Shown here: positions 14,963 through 23,068 of the stretch, piece by piece
How the letters are laid out: every line of letters starts with the position of its first letter
How positions within the stretch are numbered: the first letter of the stretch is position 1
Source: a virus
Length of the DNA stretch: 64,000 bases
Strand: one strand, 5' to 3'
Virus record (IMG/VR): IMGVR_UViG_3300042324_000568
Span: 1-64,000 of that record
The notes under the pieces: generated by a model
What the model saw: the letters and a program-made list of their open reading frames with translations, nothing else
Databases searched by the model: none
What the model was told of the DNA's origin: nothing
Program-made: the position numbers and the translations under genes

Positions 14963-14989
14963 CCTCATCAGAAATGGTGAGGTTTTTTT
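14963..14989 (+). terminator. Intrinsic terminator
   Basis: CCTCATCA, GAAA tetraloop, TGGTGAGG (8 bp), then seven T. Confidence 0.88.
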
Positions 14990-15003
14990 ATATCTCAAAT
15001 AAA

Positions 15004-15035
15004 TTTGGAATATTCATAATGTTATTGTACCTTTG
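15004..15035 (+). promoter_or_regulatory. Bacteroidetes-type promoter
   Basis: TTTG at 15004-15007, 20-bp spacer, TACCTTTG at 15028-15035; 22 bases before ATG 15058. Confidence 0.87.
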
Positions 15036-15057
15036 TGGAACATTTAAAAACACAACC

Positions 15058-15342
15058 ATGTTAAAGAAAGCCAAAAAAGAGAACTTGTTAAAAAACAGTA
15101 AAGGACAATACCGTTACCTATTTAATTGGGTTGGTGGTGGATTTAACGATATATGGGCCAAAAATTTGGTGGAGTTTAGAACCGAATTGAAACGACAGTT
15201 TGGAACTAGTGGATTGAAGGTGAACTACGATACATTACGTAAGTGTACACCAACACAAAGTAAAGAATGGGACCGTGGATGGGAAACTATAAAAATTAAT
15301 TCAAACGGGAAATATGTTACGTGGACTAATATTTATAAATAA
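15058..15342 (+). CDS. Small basic hypothetical protein (94 aa)
   Basis: ATG 15058 follows the promoter; the longer frame runs through the terminator and promoter and is rejected. The protein is basic (MLKKAKKENLLKNSKG) with tryptophans spread along its length (NWVGGGFNDIW, EWDRGWETI, YVTWTNIY). A nucleic-acid-binding role is possible but unproven. No family recognised. Confidence 0.68.
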   Translation: MLKKAKKENLLKNSKGQYRYLFNWVGGGFNDIWAKNLVEFRTELKRQFGTSGLKVNYDTLRKCTPTQSKEWDRGWETIKINSNGKYVTWTNIYK

Positions 15343-15349
15343 AAATATT

Positions 15350-15475
15350 ATGAGCTCAAAGTTCTTCAGTAACCCACAAACTCCTAAACCTATCAAAGGT
15401 GATAAGAAAGTTAAAACTGCACAACCTAAACAGGTTAAGACCACACAAGTAAGAAAGACTGGTAGGGGGAATTAA
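15350..15475 (+). CDS. Tiny basic protein (41 aa)
   Basis: ATG 15350 opens a 41-residue frame that starts MSSKFFSNPQ and is then dominated by Lys, Gln, Thr and Pro, ending RKTGRGN. TATTTATA is 12 bases before the ATG. The stop codon touches the end of the opposing gene at 15476. In size and charge it recalls the tiny protein at 50237-50368. SKFF near the start may be a weak form of the FKFF tag. Confidence 0.55.
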   Translation: MSSKFFSNPQTPKPIKGDKKVKTAQPKQVKTTQVRKTGRGN

Positions 15476-15784
15476 TTATTCTCTAAACCTCACCCATCTT
15501 ATATTGATATAATCGGATGTGATTCCAAATCCCCAACCATCTACATATACACTATCCGCATCGTGTAATCTACCATTAGGTCCCACGATTGTTAATACAC
15601 ACGCAACAAATCCCGATGGGAATTGATTTAGAAATGAATGGATTCCGTAATAGTTTTCCTCAATAACATCATATTGTTGTTGGTCTAAGTTTTCTCTTTT
15701 AACAAACAACCAAGACGCACCATTATAAGGTTGAATTATAATTTCATCATCCTTATCATCCGATAGGAATTTAAATGATTTCAT
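15476..15784 (-). CDS. FKFF-tag protein (102 aa)
   Basis: It starts MKSFKFLSDDKDDE, with the tag at residues 4-8. The remainder is a mixed alpha/beta polar protein (WLFVKREN, VACVLTIVGPNG, YINIRWVRF) without a recognised fold. It is the last gene of the long leftward operon that begins at the promoter 22982-23013 and overlaps the gene before it by 4 bases. Confidence 0.7.
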   Translation of the reverse strand: MKSFKFLSDDKDDEIIIQPYNGASWLFVKRENLDQQQYDVIEENYYGIHSFLNQFPSGFVACVLTIVGPNGRLHDADSVYVDGWGFGITSDYINIRWVRFRE

Positions 15785-16395
15785 ATCAATTTTGGTTTTA
15801 TGTTAACATGATCCATACCGATGTCACCATTTTGTAATCGGTGTCTGTTGTGTAATATGTCCAAGTACCTTGGGTCAACTATTTTTAAAAACTTTAAGAG
15901 TTTATCCACATCTGATTTATCATTAAATAATCCATCATAGGTTGTCTTCAAACATCCATTGGTTGATATGTTTTGAATGGTGTAGAACATGATTCTTGTA
16001 ACATCCATCATCTTCTCTATTTCAGATTCATTCTCTTTAATCCATTCATCATCTACCTTATATGGTACGTGCATTTTATTACCATTGTTGGTTACTTCAA
16101 AGTAAGCTAAACTAATTGCAACATCTCTATGGTTACCTCTATTGTGAATAATAACTTTATCAAATTTAGATATAACATCGAGAAGTTTGTAACCTCTCTC
16201 TTCAATACGAAATGGAAAATCTTTAACAACTATATTATCATCAACCAATAGTTTTGTGTTAATATCTTCATCACTCATTCCATCCCCATTACCAAAAAAT
16301 GGTTCATGATAAAACTCATAATTTAATTCATGTGAAATGAATTTCATTATGGACATTCCACCACTTCTTGGATGTGTTAATATTAGCACTCTCAT
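15781..16395 (-). CDS. Sulfotransferase-like P-loop protein (204 aa)
   Basis: I start at ATG 16395, just after the previous stop; the longer frame overlaps the lipoprotein gene. MRVLILTHPRSGGMSIMKF is the 5'-phosphosulfate-binding loop of sulfotransferases. HNRGNHRDVAISLAYF sits where the 3'-phosphate-binding Arg/Ser helix is expected. The predicted reaction is transfer of sulfate from PAPS to a carbohydrate or protein. A second, diverged copy lies at 21023-21580. Confidence 0.68.
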   Translation of the reverse strand: MRVLILTHPRSGGMSIMKFISHELNYEFYHEPFFGNGDGMSDEDINTKLLVDDNIVVKDFPFRIEERGYKLLDVISKFDKVIIHNRGNHRDVAISLAYFEVTNNGNKMHVPYKVDDEWIKENESEIEKMMDVTRIMFYTIQNISTNGCLKTTYDGLFNDKSDVDKLLKFLKIVDPRYLDILHNRHRLQNGDIGMDHVNIKPKLI

Positions 16396-16396
16396 A

Positions 16397-16621
16397 TTAT
16401 ATATTTCTCCACAACCAGAATAAGAATTTATTTTCTCTACGTTTCTTATTTGGTTTGTTTTGTTCTTTGACAATTTGTTCGTGACTTAAATAAGTATTCT
16501 TCTCACTATACTTATTCAACGACGTGTTATGTTTTCTCATAACATTACCACCAATGTGCATGTAAGGATTGCACGATGTGATTGATATTTTTATTATTAG
16601 TAGTAGTATAATCTTTTTCAT
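16397..16621 (-). CDS. Predicted lipoprotein (74 aa)
   Basis: MKKIILLLIIKISITSC is a short lipoprotein signal with Cys at 17. The mature part is basic (NKPNKKRRENKF) and ends with an aromatic stretch (FLFWLWRNI) that could touch a membrane. It starts with the common TAATATG-type junction pattern. Function unknown. Confidence 0.65.
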   Translation of the reverse strand: MKKIILLLIIKISITSCNPYMHIGGNVMRKHNTSLNKYSEKNTYLSHEQIVKEQNKPNKKRRENKFLFWLWRNI

Positions 16622-16636
16622 AATCTATTATTTTCT

Positions 16637-17026
16637 TCAGTGTCTTGGGTTTATAAAGTTATATGTATCAACTAATATCTCCTGATTTGTTGCTCCACCC
16701 ATTTCCCACAGTTCAAATACTCCATATACCAAATCTGAATAAGCGCTATGAACAAATCTCCTTATCTCTTCGTGGGTTGTTATATGACCTCCATTAATAA
16801 ATCCAACCGTTCTATTATATAAATCTACCGACTCATTAAATAATGGATGATTTTCATTAAATATATTATAATGTGAAGTATAATGTGAATCCAACCTTCT
16901 ATGGTATTCTTTTAGGAAACGAAGATTGCCGGTTAAACTGATTGTTTGATAATGATTGGGATTGATTTCTCTATCATACATATCCAACATAGATTTCACC
17001 CCCGATAAAAATTTAAATGGTTTCAT
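16637..17026 (-). CDS. FKFF-tag protein (129 aa)
   Basis: It starts MKPFKFLSGVKS, tag at 4-9. The body is helical with many His and Tyr residues (YHRRLDSHYTSHYNIF, HPLFNESVDLYNRTVG). No family recognised. It overlaps the neighbouring tagged gene by 14 bases. Confidence 0.7.
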   Translation of the reverse strand: MKPFKFLSGVKSMLDMYDREINPNHYQTISLTGNLRFLKEYHRRLDSHYTSHYNIFNENHPLFNESVDLYNRTVGFINGGHITTHEEIRRFVHSAYSDLVYGVFELWEMGGATNQEILVDTYNFINPRH

Positions 17027-17381
17027 TGTTTCTTATTACTCCTCTGAATATTAGTCGTCTATCCCTTGGCATATCATCAAAATTATCTTCGTTATAATGT
17101 ATCATATTACTTATATCTGCATTGTCCACGAATTCATATGCAAATATAATATTATCCCTATTCATTTCCATAAACTGATTGTATGAGTACATATATCTAT
17201 TGGTAGCCACCACCGTCATTGTCTTCATCTCCTCTGTATAAAAATTTCCATCCCATCTACTTTCCATATAGAATATTACACCCACAGGTCTATACATCCA
17301 TTGTATTTGACCGAGGTAATCACTCCTCAAATACCATCTTTTCTTTATATCCTTTTGGAAGAACTTGAATGGTTTAATCAT
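17013..17381 (-). CDS. FKFF-tag protein (122 aa)
   Basis: It starts MIKPFKFFQKDIKKR, tag at 5-8. The following part is beta-like and aromatic (WYLRSDYLGQIQWMYRPVGVIFYM) and the end contains FRGVIRN. No known fold. Overlaps both neighbours, so all three tagged genes are likely translated together. Confidence 0.72.
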   Translation of the reverse strand: MIKPFKFFQKDIKKRWYLRSDYLGQIQWMYRPVGVIFYMESRWDGNFYTEEMKTMTVVATNRYMYSYNQFMEMNRDNIIFAYEFVDNADISNMIHYNEDNFDDMPRDRRLIFRGVIRNNETI

Positions 17382-17820
17382 TTCTTCTAAATGTTAAAGT
17401 TATGTCAGCGTTCGTGTGAAATACTTCTCCTACCATATCTTCATTCCATTTACATTGTTCATAAATAATATGATTTGTCTCCGCTTCAATATCAACTGTC
17501 ATAAAAGAATTAAATCGAATTTCTTGAACCATTCTTCTTGTATGTGGGGTGTTCATCGTGTGCATAACCACATCAATCATACCATTAATATCATAATCAC
17601 TATATGAATTATATTTGTCTCTATATAATTTAGTCATAATGATAATCAACATATGTTTAACCGTATCATAATCCATTAGATTATTATCTACAATATATTT
17701 CCACGTGATGTCCAATACACCAATCAATAATGGAACATTTGTTGCATCATCTAATAAACCGGTTAGTTGCCAATTTATTTTTGTTTCGTTAGATCTAAAA
17801 AATTTGAATTCTTTTATCAT
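17374..17820 (-). CDS. FKFF-tag protein (148 aa)
   Basis: It starts MIKEFKFFRSNET, tag at 5-8. The body reads as helices with Asp- and Tyr-rich loops (YRDKYNSYSDYDINGMID). The C-terminal part is beta-like (GEVFHTNADITLTF). Function unknown; 8-base overlap with the next gene. Confidence 0.7.
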   Translation of the reverse strand: MIKEFKFFRSNETKINWQLTGLLDDATNVPLLIGVLDITWKYIVDNNLMDYDTVKHMLIIIMTKLYRDKYNSYSDYDINGMIDVVMHTMNTPHTRRMVQEIRFNSFMTVDIEAETNHIIYEQCKWNEDMVGEVFHTNADITLTFRRND

Positions 17821-17996
17821 ATTTTTATTTTAAAGAAATTAACTATTCTATCTGTGAAAGGTACTTTATTCTTCTTTAACATCTCTTGATATTCCACCAC
17901 TTCAATCGCCTCACTCATTAAGATTGGGGTTCCTCTTCTTACCTTATCAGACAATTCTTCAAGACGTTTATCTGTGAGTGTTTTTCTAAATTTCAT
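17817..17996 (-). CDS. Small helical protein (59 aa)
   Basis: The start is ATG 17996, one base after the previous stop; the longer frame begins inside the upstream gene. The protein is basic and helical (MKFRKTLTDKRLEEL, EVVEYQEMLKK) and ends FTDRIVNFFKIKI. The end slightly recalls the FKFF tag but is not a clear match. Confidence 0.58.
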   Translation of the reverse strand: MKFRKTLTDKRLEELSDKVRRGTPILMSEAIEVVEYQEMLKKNKVPFTDRIVNFFKIKI

Positions 17997-17997
17997 A

Positions 17998-18228
17998 TTA
18001 TTTAATTTTGTTTTCAATATTTTTATTATGGAGTTCAACAAAATATTCCGCAATATTTTTATGTAACTCACCAGATCCAACTATCCAATATTCATCTTGA
18101 CCCCCGTCATCAAAAAGTATAGGTTCAATAGGTTTAATCGTTCTACACCAACATTTTTCTCCTTGCGAGCAAGTTCCAATTTCCCATTTTACGGTTAAAG
18201 ATTTTTCTTCCGCTTCTTCAAATTTCAT
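17998..18228 (-). CDS. Hypothetical protein with cysteine motif (76 aa)
   Basis: ATG 18228 is chosen because it directly follows the stop of the upstream small gene. CSQGEKCWC near residues 20-28 may bind a metal or form a disulfide. The rest is mixed alpha/beta. No family recognised. Confidence 0.6.
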   Translation of the reverse strand: MKFEEAEEKSLTVKWEIGTCSQGEKCWCRTIKPIEPILFDDGGQDEYWIVGSGELHKNIAEYFVELHNKNIENKIK

Positions 18229-18229
18229 A

Positions 18230-18394
18230 TTAATAATTTTTAAGTAATCCAAATAAGAAACTGATTTGTACTTTCATACCTTGTCCCCATTCTATATAAA
18301 ATAATGGGTGACCATAATTGATTTCTAAAATAGAAATCCAACTTCTTCCTACTCTGTAAAAATCAATTGCAAGTAATTCTACGTTTAATCTCAT
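18230..18394 (-). CDS. Small hypothetical protein (54 aa)
   Basis: A short frame from ATG 18394 to TAA 18230-18232 that fits exactly between its neighbours, with one base separating it from the next start. The sequence (MRLNVELLAIDFYRVGRS, then GHPLFYIEWGQGM) looks like a small beta protein. Its fit with the flanking stop and start codons is the best evidence that it is real. Confidence 0.55.
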   Translation of the reverse strand: MRLNVELLAIDFYRVGRSWISILEINYGHPLFYIEWGQGMKVQISFLFGLLKNY

Positions 18395-18408
18395 ATTATT
18401 TGTTTTGG

Positions 18409-18513
18409 TTATAGATATTTAAAATTTTTTAATAACGATATTGTAAATAAAATACCAATTACAAATCCAAGTATTATAGCAAATCTTAAATTGTTTTTTT
18501 CTTTATTAGTCAT
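18409..18513 (-). CDS. Single-pass membrane micro-protein (34 aa)
   Basis: ATG 18513 overlaps the previous stop (ATGA). The product has a charged start (MTNKEKNN), one hydrophobic helix (FAIILGFVIGILFTISLL) and a basic tail. Typical of small phage membrane proteins. Function unknown. Confidence 0.55.
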   Translation of the reverse strand: MTNKEKNNLRFAIILGFVIGILFTISLLKNFKYL

Positions 18514-18845
18514 AGGTTATTTGTTTTGGGTGGTGGAATTGTTGAACTATTATCAAATTCAAATCCATCATTACCTACGTTTGTTTGGTTATAGGTTTGG
18601 TTGTAGTATTCTTCTCCATATGAAATAGTATCCTCAACAAGACTATCCCTTAATTCATCTTTAGACATTTCATCAAGTTTTTCTTTATGTACTATTGTTT
18701 TAATAGAACAAGCATTACCTGCCTCTATTATCTGCTCTTTTTCTTTTTCAAGATAGTGTTCTGCGAGATTAATTATACCTAATACCATAGGTGACTCACC
18801 AATACGTTTAAGGTCACTAATTAGTTCTTGAATTGCTGTTTTCAT
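18510..18845 (-). CDS. Hypothetical helical protein (111 aa)
   Basis: Helical start (MKTAIQELISDLKRIG) and a YGEEYYNQTYNQT segment near residues 76-88 of a type common in small phage proteins that lie before membrane genes. The C-terminus is polar and Pro-rich. Function unknown. ATGA overlap with the next gene. Confidence 0.65.
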   Translation of the reverse strand: MKTAIQELISDLKRIGESPMVLGIINLAEHYLEKEKEQIIEAGNACSIKTIVHKEKLDEMSKDELRDSLVEDTISYGEEYYNQTYNQTNVGNDGFEFDNSSTIPPPKTNNL

Positions 18846-18858
18846 AGATTATTTGTTT

Positions 18859-19389
18859 TTAAATTATATCAGGAAAATTATACATTGGATGTTCAGGACC
18901 TATTCTTTGTCCTTGCACTGTGTTCCCCTCTTCAATATGTCTAAACAACATAAATTTATATGGACAATCACTATTAGGGTCAGGCATAACTTCCGTTACA
19001 TCAAAGAATACAAATTCATCTGTGTTATAATATTCAGGATATCTTTCGTCTATTGGTGGGTTAGGATTTACATTAACATAATTCATTCCCGTTCTACCAG
19101 ACCACCTCAAATGTCCTCTATTCCACAACTCAATCCATTCAGTAACCACAGGGTCATTGATGATACCTTCATATGGATTGATGGTGATATTATTGCGACC
19201 AGCTTCCCACCCCTCAATGTATATTTCCATATGTATTAGGGTTCCACCTCTCAAATCCCGTGGCAACATATTCCAATGACGATGTGATATACCAAATGGT
19301 GGTGCATGTGTTATCTGCAACGGAATATATGGTTCATGCAACTCATTTATATATGTGTATCCATTAAGTAGTTTAAATGGTTTTATCAT
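18859..19389 (-). CDS. FKFF-tag protein (176 aa)
   Basis: It starts MIKPFKLLNGYTYIN, tag variant at 5-9. One of the longest members of the set. It contains RDLRGGTLIHMEIYIEG, an acidic WIELWNRG region and a C-terminal DVTEVMPDPNSDC block. No known fold. It overlaps the next tagged gene by 4 bases. Confidence 0.7.
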   Translation of the reverse strand: MIKPFKLLNGYTYINELHEPYIPLQITHAPPFGISHRHWNMLPRDLRGGTLIHMEIYIEGWEAGRNNITINPYEGIINDPVVTEWIELWNRGHLRWSGRTGMNYVNVNPNPPIDERYPEYYNTDEFVFFDVTEVMPDPNSDCPYKFMLFRHIEEGNTVQGQRIGPEHPMYNFPDII

Positions 19390-19727
19390 ATGTATCTTAT
19401 TGTTGATGTTCCATCTAAATGTTCATTTAAAAAATCTTCCATAAATCCAATTACCTGTTCATTTATTGAAACATAATTTGCATATCTATATTTTAATTCA
19501 TCTACCATTGCTATAACGGATAATTCATCCATGTCACCATCGTAAATTAATTCTAATTGTGTATTTTGAACTCCCACATAAAAACTATGATTTTGTGTGG
19601 GACTAGAAAAAAAATGTGTTGGTGGTTCGTTTGATGTTATTACCTCAACAGGAATACCTCCAACCAATAGGTCGTAGTGATATAATCTTTTTGGTCTCCC
19701 CTCAAAAAATTTAAATTGGTTTATCAT
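19386..19727 (-). CDS. FKFF-tag protein (113 aa)
   Basis: It starts MINQFKFFEGRPKR, tag at 5-10. The body is beta-rich (LYHYDLLVGGIPVEVITS, YVGVQNTQLELIYDGD) and then helical. Function unknown. It sits in a run of tagged genes with 1- to 4-base junctions. Confidence 0.72.
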   Translation of the reverse strand: MINQFKFFEGRPKRLYHYDLLVGGIPVEVITSNEPPTHFFSSPTQNHSFYVGVQNTQLELIYDGDMDELSVIAMVDELKYRYANYVSINEQVIGFMEDFLNEHLDGTSTIRYI

Positions 19728-19728
19728 A

Positions 19729-20109
19729 TTATCCTCTTCTTTGTAAATTAACTAATGGGACACTTACTCTATAATTTTCAGTATTCCCGTCTCTTGTAAT
19801 TAAATAAACTATGTGAAACATTCCACCAATATTAATTCCACTTACAATCTTTAATAATGGATAACCATCAGGTTCAAATACATGCATTTGATATCCCCTC
19901 CAAGATAAACGAAGGTTCATACGTCTCCTTACAATATTAATAACCATAGCATCGTAGTTGGGTTCTGGTAGTGTTGCGAGATTTGGTACGGTCGGTAAGA
20001 TTGTTTGAATATATCCTCTACCTATGTGTTCTGGTGATCTCCTTACTCTTGGAAATTCAAATTCATCGGTATAAACCTTCCCCACAAAAAATTTAAATGG
20101 TATTATCAT
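19729..20109 (-). CDS. FKFF-tag protein (126 aa)
   Basis: It starts MIIPFKFFVGKVYTDE, tag at 5-10. Basic in the middle (VRRSPEHIGRGYI, IVRRRMNLRLSWRG) and beta-like at the end. It overlaps by 4 bases the gene whose product carries the tag at the other terminus. Confidence 0.72.
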   Translation of the reverse strand: MIIPFKFFVGKVYTDEFEFPRVRRSPEHIGRGYIQTILPTVPNLATLPEPNYDAMVINIVRRRMNLRLSWRGYQMHVFEPDGYPLLKIVSGINIGGMFHIVYLITRDGNTENYRVSVPLVNLQRRG

Positions 20110-20573
20110 CCTCTAAAAAATTTGAAGGTAAGTTTGTTTTGTTTCTTAGGTTGTTCTTGTAACGATTCCAAATAACCTAATCTATATCTTGCATATGCCT
20201 CATTAAAATTATGTTGGTTAATCAATTCATCTTTTAACTTTTGAAACTTTCTCCAATAATACCAACTAACTAATGACATAAACAAATGACTTTTGTGTAT
20301 GTATAGATTATCTGTTAGTTTTATATCACCATCAAGAAAGAATATGATATTAACACCAGTACGTATAAATGTTACAGTAGCAATATCGTAACTGTATAGA
20401 TAAAAATAATGTGATTCACCATAATCTGGTTCATACTTATACACTCCACGTTTCAATTCATCATATTTCTTTTTATATAACTCCACGTTTGGGTATGATA
20501 CCACATTAAAAATAAGAATTACGAAAAATATCACAGCAAAAATTACTGATATTACTATTTGTGCGTCGGTCAT
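20106..20573 (-). CDS. Membrane protein with C-terminal FKFF tag (155 aa)
   Basis: A hydrophobic helix at about 6-28 (VISVIFAVIFFVILIF) anchors the N-terminus in the membrane. A Lys/Tyr-rich soluble region follows, and the last residues are KLTFKFFRG, an exact tag placed at the C-terminus. The N-terminus is not free here, which fits a docking role for the tag. Function unknown. Confidence 0.72.
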   Translation of the reverse strand: MTDAQIVISVIFAVIFFVILIFNVVSYPNVELYKKKYDELKRGVYKYEPDYGESHYFYLYSYDIATVTFIRTGVNIIFFLDGDIKLTDNLYIHKSHLFMSLVSWYYWRKFQKLKDELINQHNFNEAYARYRLGYLESLQEQPKKQNKLTFKFFRG

Positions 20574-20773
20574 TATCTTTTGAATTTAACCTGATGTAAT
20601 AATAACATTGGAACAATTGCCCAAGCTATTAAACCAGCTGGAAAAATTTTAGCAATAACTTCCAATAATGTAAATTCATCATTGTCATCACCATGTCTTG
20701 ATGATGGATGTTTAATCAACCAATACACTCCGTATATTGTTGTTACTATCCAATAAATTAAAAATAGTGTCAT
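20573..20773 (-). CDS. Membrane protein (66 aa)
   Basis: Hydrophobic segments at about 2-20 and 44-62 flank a polar His/Asp loop, giving two membrane passes. The end, HQVKFKR, is short and basic and could be a degenerate tag. It shares one base with the next gene. Confidence 0.62.
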   Translation of the reverse strand: MTLFLIYWIVTTIYGVYWLIKHPSSRHGDDNDEFTLLEVIAKIFPAGLIAWAIVPMLLLHQVKFKR

Positions 20774-20774
20774 A

Positions 20775-21026
20775 TTAAACGTTTGGGTATTTTAAGAACC
20801 ATTGTGCAAATTTATATAACAACCGAATTATAACAACAACAATAAACATTGGTGCAGTTATGATCCAAGTTATTGAAAAGGACAAATAAGCCTGTGCGTT
20901 ATTTTCCCAATCATCATAATCAGATACGTGTGGTGGGTCGTAATCAATTCCCAACTTCTTACCGAATAACTTTAAGAATGTTAGTGTTAGAATAAATCCT
21001 ATTATGTAAATTAAAATGTAAATCAT
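20775..21026 (-). CDS. Membrane protein (83 aa)
   Basis: Two hydrophobic helices (about 2-20 and 50-70) separated by an acidic loop (DYDPPHVSDYDDWENN). No family recognised. It follows the sulfotransferase-like gene with a 4-base overlap. Confidence 0.62.
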   Translation of the reverse strand: MIYILIYIIGFILTLTFLKLFGKKLGIDYDPPHVSDYDDWENNAQAYLSFSITWIITAPMFIVVVIIRLLYKFAQWFLKYPNV

Positions 21027-21580
21027 ATTAAATCCTGTGTTTTATTTATTCTATATTTCTCACCCAAAGGAAATCCAACATTTTTAACTTCATCAATATT
21101 AATGTAGTTTACAATTTTTTCAAATCCATTATTATAATATAAATCTTCATATGAAATAGTGAAGTAATTTTCATTTAGATATTTTTCTTTGAATTCAGAT
21201 TTTAATGTATTAAAATATTCAGTTGTTTTTTTGGTAAACAAATTTTCTTTTTTTGTGTAAACATATGGTACGTGCCACTCATCTTTATTCAATGCGATTA
21301 AATACGATTCTAATTGTTCTTGTTCATTTTCTCTGTATAATATAATAATTTTATCCGACACATTTAATAATGAATCCCGATTTATATTTGGGTAATATAT
21401 TTCTTTTACACAAAGATGTTTAGTATCATATTTGTAATCTTTTGGTTCAATTTCGTTTTGATACCACCTGGCCGCAGAATTTGTTGGTTCTAATAGTGTG
21501 GTAAAATTTTTGTTAAGACGAAACCAATTGGCAAGATTTGTTGATCCACTCCTCGGTTCTGCTAAAATTGTAATAACCAT
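21023..21580 (-). CDS. Sulfotransferase-like P-loop protein (185 aa)
   Basis: MVITILAEPRSGSTNLANWF holds the PRSGST phosphosulfate-binding loop at 8-14. KIIILYRENEQEQLESYLIAL (about 72-92) corresponds to the helix with the 3'-phosphate-binding Arg and Ser. It probably moves sulfate from PAPS to a glycan. The second such gene in the same operon is at 15781-16395. Confidence 0.7.
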   Translation of the reverse strand: MVITILAEPRSGSTNLANWFRLNKNFTTLLEPTNSAARWYQNEIEPKDYKYDTKHLCVKEIYYPNINRDSLLNVSDKIIILYRENEQEQLESYLIALNKDEWHVPYVYTKKENLFTKKTTEYFNTLKSEFKEKYLNENYFTISYEDLYYNNGFEKIVNYINIDEVKNVGFPLGEKYRINKTQDLI

Positions 21581-21581
21581 A

Positions 21582-22733
21582 TTATATTAAAGTTTTATAG
21601 GTTATTGAATTTTTAATATCATATAATTTATCTAAAAAAACTTCTTTACATATTTGTTTACGATGATTAAAATTAAAATATAGTTGTTGATTAAACTTAC
21701 ATATATCTAACACTTCAGGTGTGTTATAAATGTTTGATAACTCTACCGCACTATCTATGATTTGTTTTATTTTATCTTTACCACTCATACTATCATATTC
21801 TTCATTGATAACAGAATTAAATGTTTTATATCCCATATCCCTCAAAGTTTTTAGATGTCCCTTTGTTCCATATATAACAAATGGAATCCCTAAATATATT
21901 GCCTTCCATGTCTTTTCGGTCATGTGAATTTCTGAGTCTAATAAACCTGTTTCAGTAATGATATTAACTTTACTTTTATAATACCAATTTGGATTTATCG
22001 TATAAAGATATTCCTCATGAACAGATAATTCACTACCATACATTACATCATTTTCTAATTGGATTGCTTTAAAATTATCTACATCTATTTTTAGATAATC
22101 ATTTAATTTTTTATTTGAAAAGTTTTTATCATTCTTGTTATCAACCCAACTGAATCTTGTATCATCTAACAACCCTCTATTATACAATTCTTCAATAATT
22201 TTAAATTTGTGATGATACATTCTTCGATTTAAACATAAAAATTTTTTATCAGGAATAATGGTATTATTTAAATCGTTATCCGTGATATAATTTTTTAATA
22301 TTGTATATGTTTGTAGATAAAAATAAGGAAAAAAACAGGTGTTCAATGTAAAATTACCATACTTAATTTTACGCAAACCTGCATGATTAGAATTATTAGT
22401 TAGATAAATTAAACGATTTATATCTACACCATTTAGTTTTAATTTATTTAAAAAAGATAAACTTAACTCATCCGTAAAACTATGTGCCTCGTGTGAAAAA
22501 TCCCCTATAAAATAAAAGTCTTTCTGTTGAAGTTTATTTAGTAATTCTATAAACTCTATGGAGTGTATATGTGTGGGACTAATTTTCCATTTAAAAACTA
22601 AAAAATTTAATTTGTTGGTATCAATTAAATCGATATCCACATCCTTAAATGAAATCGTTTCATCTATGTATTCAAGAGTCGATTGAATACAAGGATAGGG
22701 GTTAATTTTTGTATACCAAAAATCCATTTCCAT
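21582..22733 (-). CDS. Putative glycosyltransferase (383 aa)
   Basis: The C-terminal third carries VNIITETGLL, MTEKTWKAIYLGIPFVIYG and LRDMGYKTF. This is the pattern of virus and phage glycosyltransferases in which a Glu-Lys-x-x-Lys motif binds the nucleotide-sugar. The N-terminal half is Asn- and Lys-rich without clear motifs. The acceptor is unknown. Second gene of the operon from promoter 22982-23013. Confidence 0.65.
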   Translation of the reverse strand: MEMDFWYTKINPYPCIQSTLEYIDETISFKDVDIDLIDTNKLNFLVFKWKISPTHIHSIEFIELLNKLQQKDFYFIGDFSHEAHSFTDELSLSFLNKLKLNGVDINRLIYLTNNSNHAGLRKIKYGNFTLNTCFFPYFYLQTYTILKNYITDNDLNNTIIPDKKFLCLNRRMYHHKFKIIEELYNRGLLDDTRFSWVDNKNDKNFSNKKLNDYLKIDVDNFKAIQLENDVMYGSELSVHEEYLYTINPNWYYKSKVNIITETGLLDSEIHMTEKTWKAIYLGIPFVIYGTKGHLKTLRDMGYKTFNSVINEEYDSMSGKDKIKQIIDSAVELSNIYNTPEVLDICKFNQQLYFNFNHRKQICKEVFLDKLYDIKNSITYKTLI

Positions 22734-22734
22734 A

Positions 22735-22962
22735 TTATCTTCTATTTAATTGTCTACCCGCAGCAGATGGTGTACGTAAATAATTTTGATAGTTCATGTA
22801 ACGTTTTTCATTTGTCTCTTGGACTGTAAATTCAAACCAATTACTCCACATTCTAGTGACAATACAATAATACCCACAAAAAATAAATGTAGAACCGATT
22901 TGTAGTCTACACATCTCTTTGTGGATGTTTCTCGGAAAACCCTTGAAAAATTTGAAGTCCAT
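22735..22962 (-). CDS. FKFF-tag protein, first gene of the operon (75 aa)
   Basis: It starts MDFKFFKGFPRNIH, the tag beginning at residue 3. The body has beta-like strands and two or three cysteines (MCRLQIGSTFIFCGYYCIVT) and ends basic (GRQLNRR). It is the first gene after a strong host-type promoter. Confidence 0.72.
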   Translation of the reverse strand: MDFKFFKGFPRNIHKEMCRLQIGSTFIFCGYYCIVTRMWSNWFEFTVQETNEKRYMNYQNYLRTPSAAGRQLNRR

Positions 22963-22981
22963 AGTTTATAATTATCTAACT

Positions 22982-23013
22982 CAAAGATAATGAATATTTT
23001 ATGATATACCAAA
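22982..23013 (-). promoter_or_regulatory. Bacteroidetes-type promoter of the tagged-protein operon
   Basis: On the minus strand TTTG, 20-bp spacer, TATCTTTG, 20 bases before ATG 22962. It lies back to back with the plus-strand promoter at 23020-23051. Confidence 0.87.
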
Positions 23014-23019
23014 AAAATA

Positions 23020-23051
23020 TTTGGTGGTATTAAAATACATTATTAACTTTA
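23020..23051 (+). promoter_or_regulatory. Bacteroidetes-type promoter, divergent partner
   Basis: TTTG at 23020-23023, 20-bp spacer, TAACTTTA at 23044-23051; 17 bases before ATG 23069. Confidence 0.75.
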
Positions 23052-23068
23052 AAGTCTAAATTAAACCT

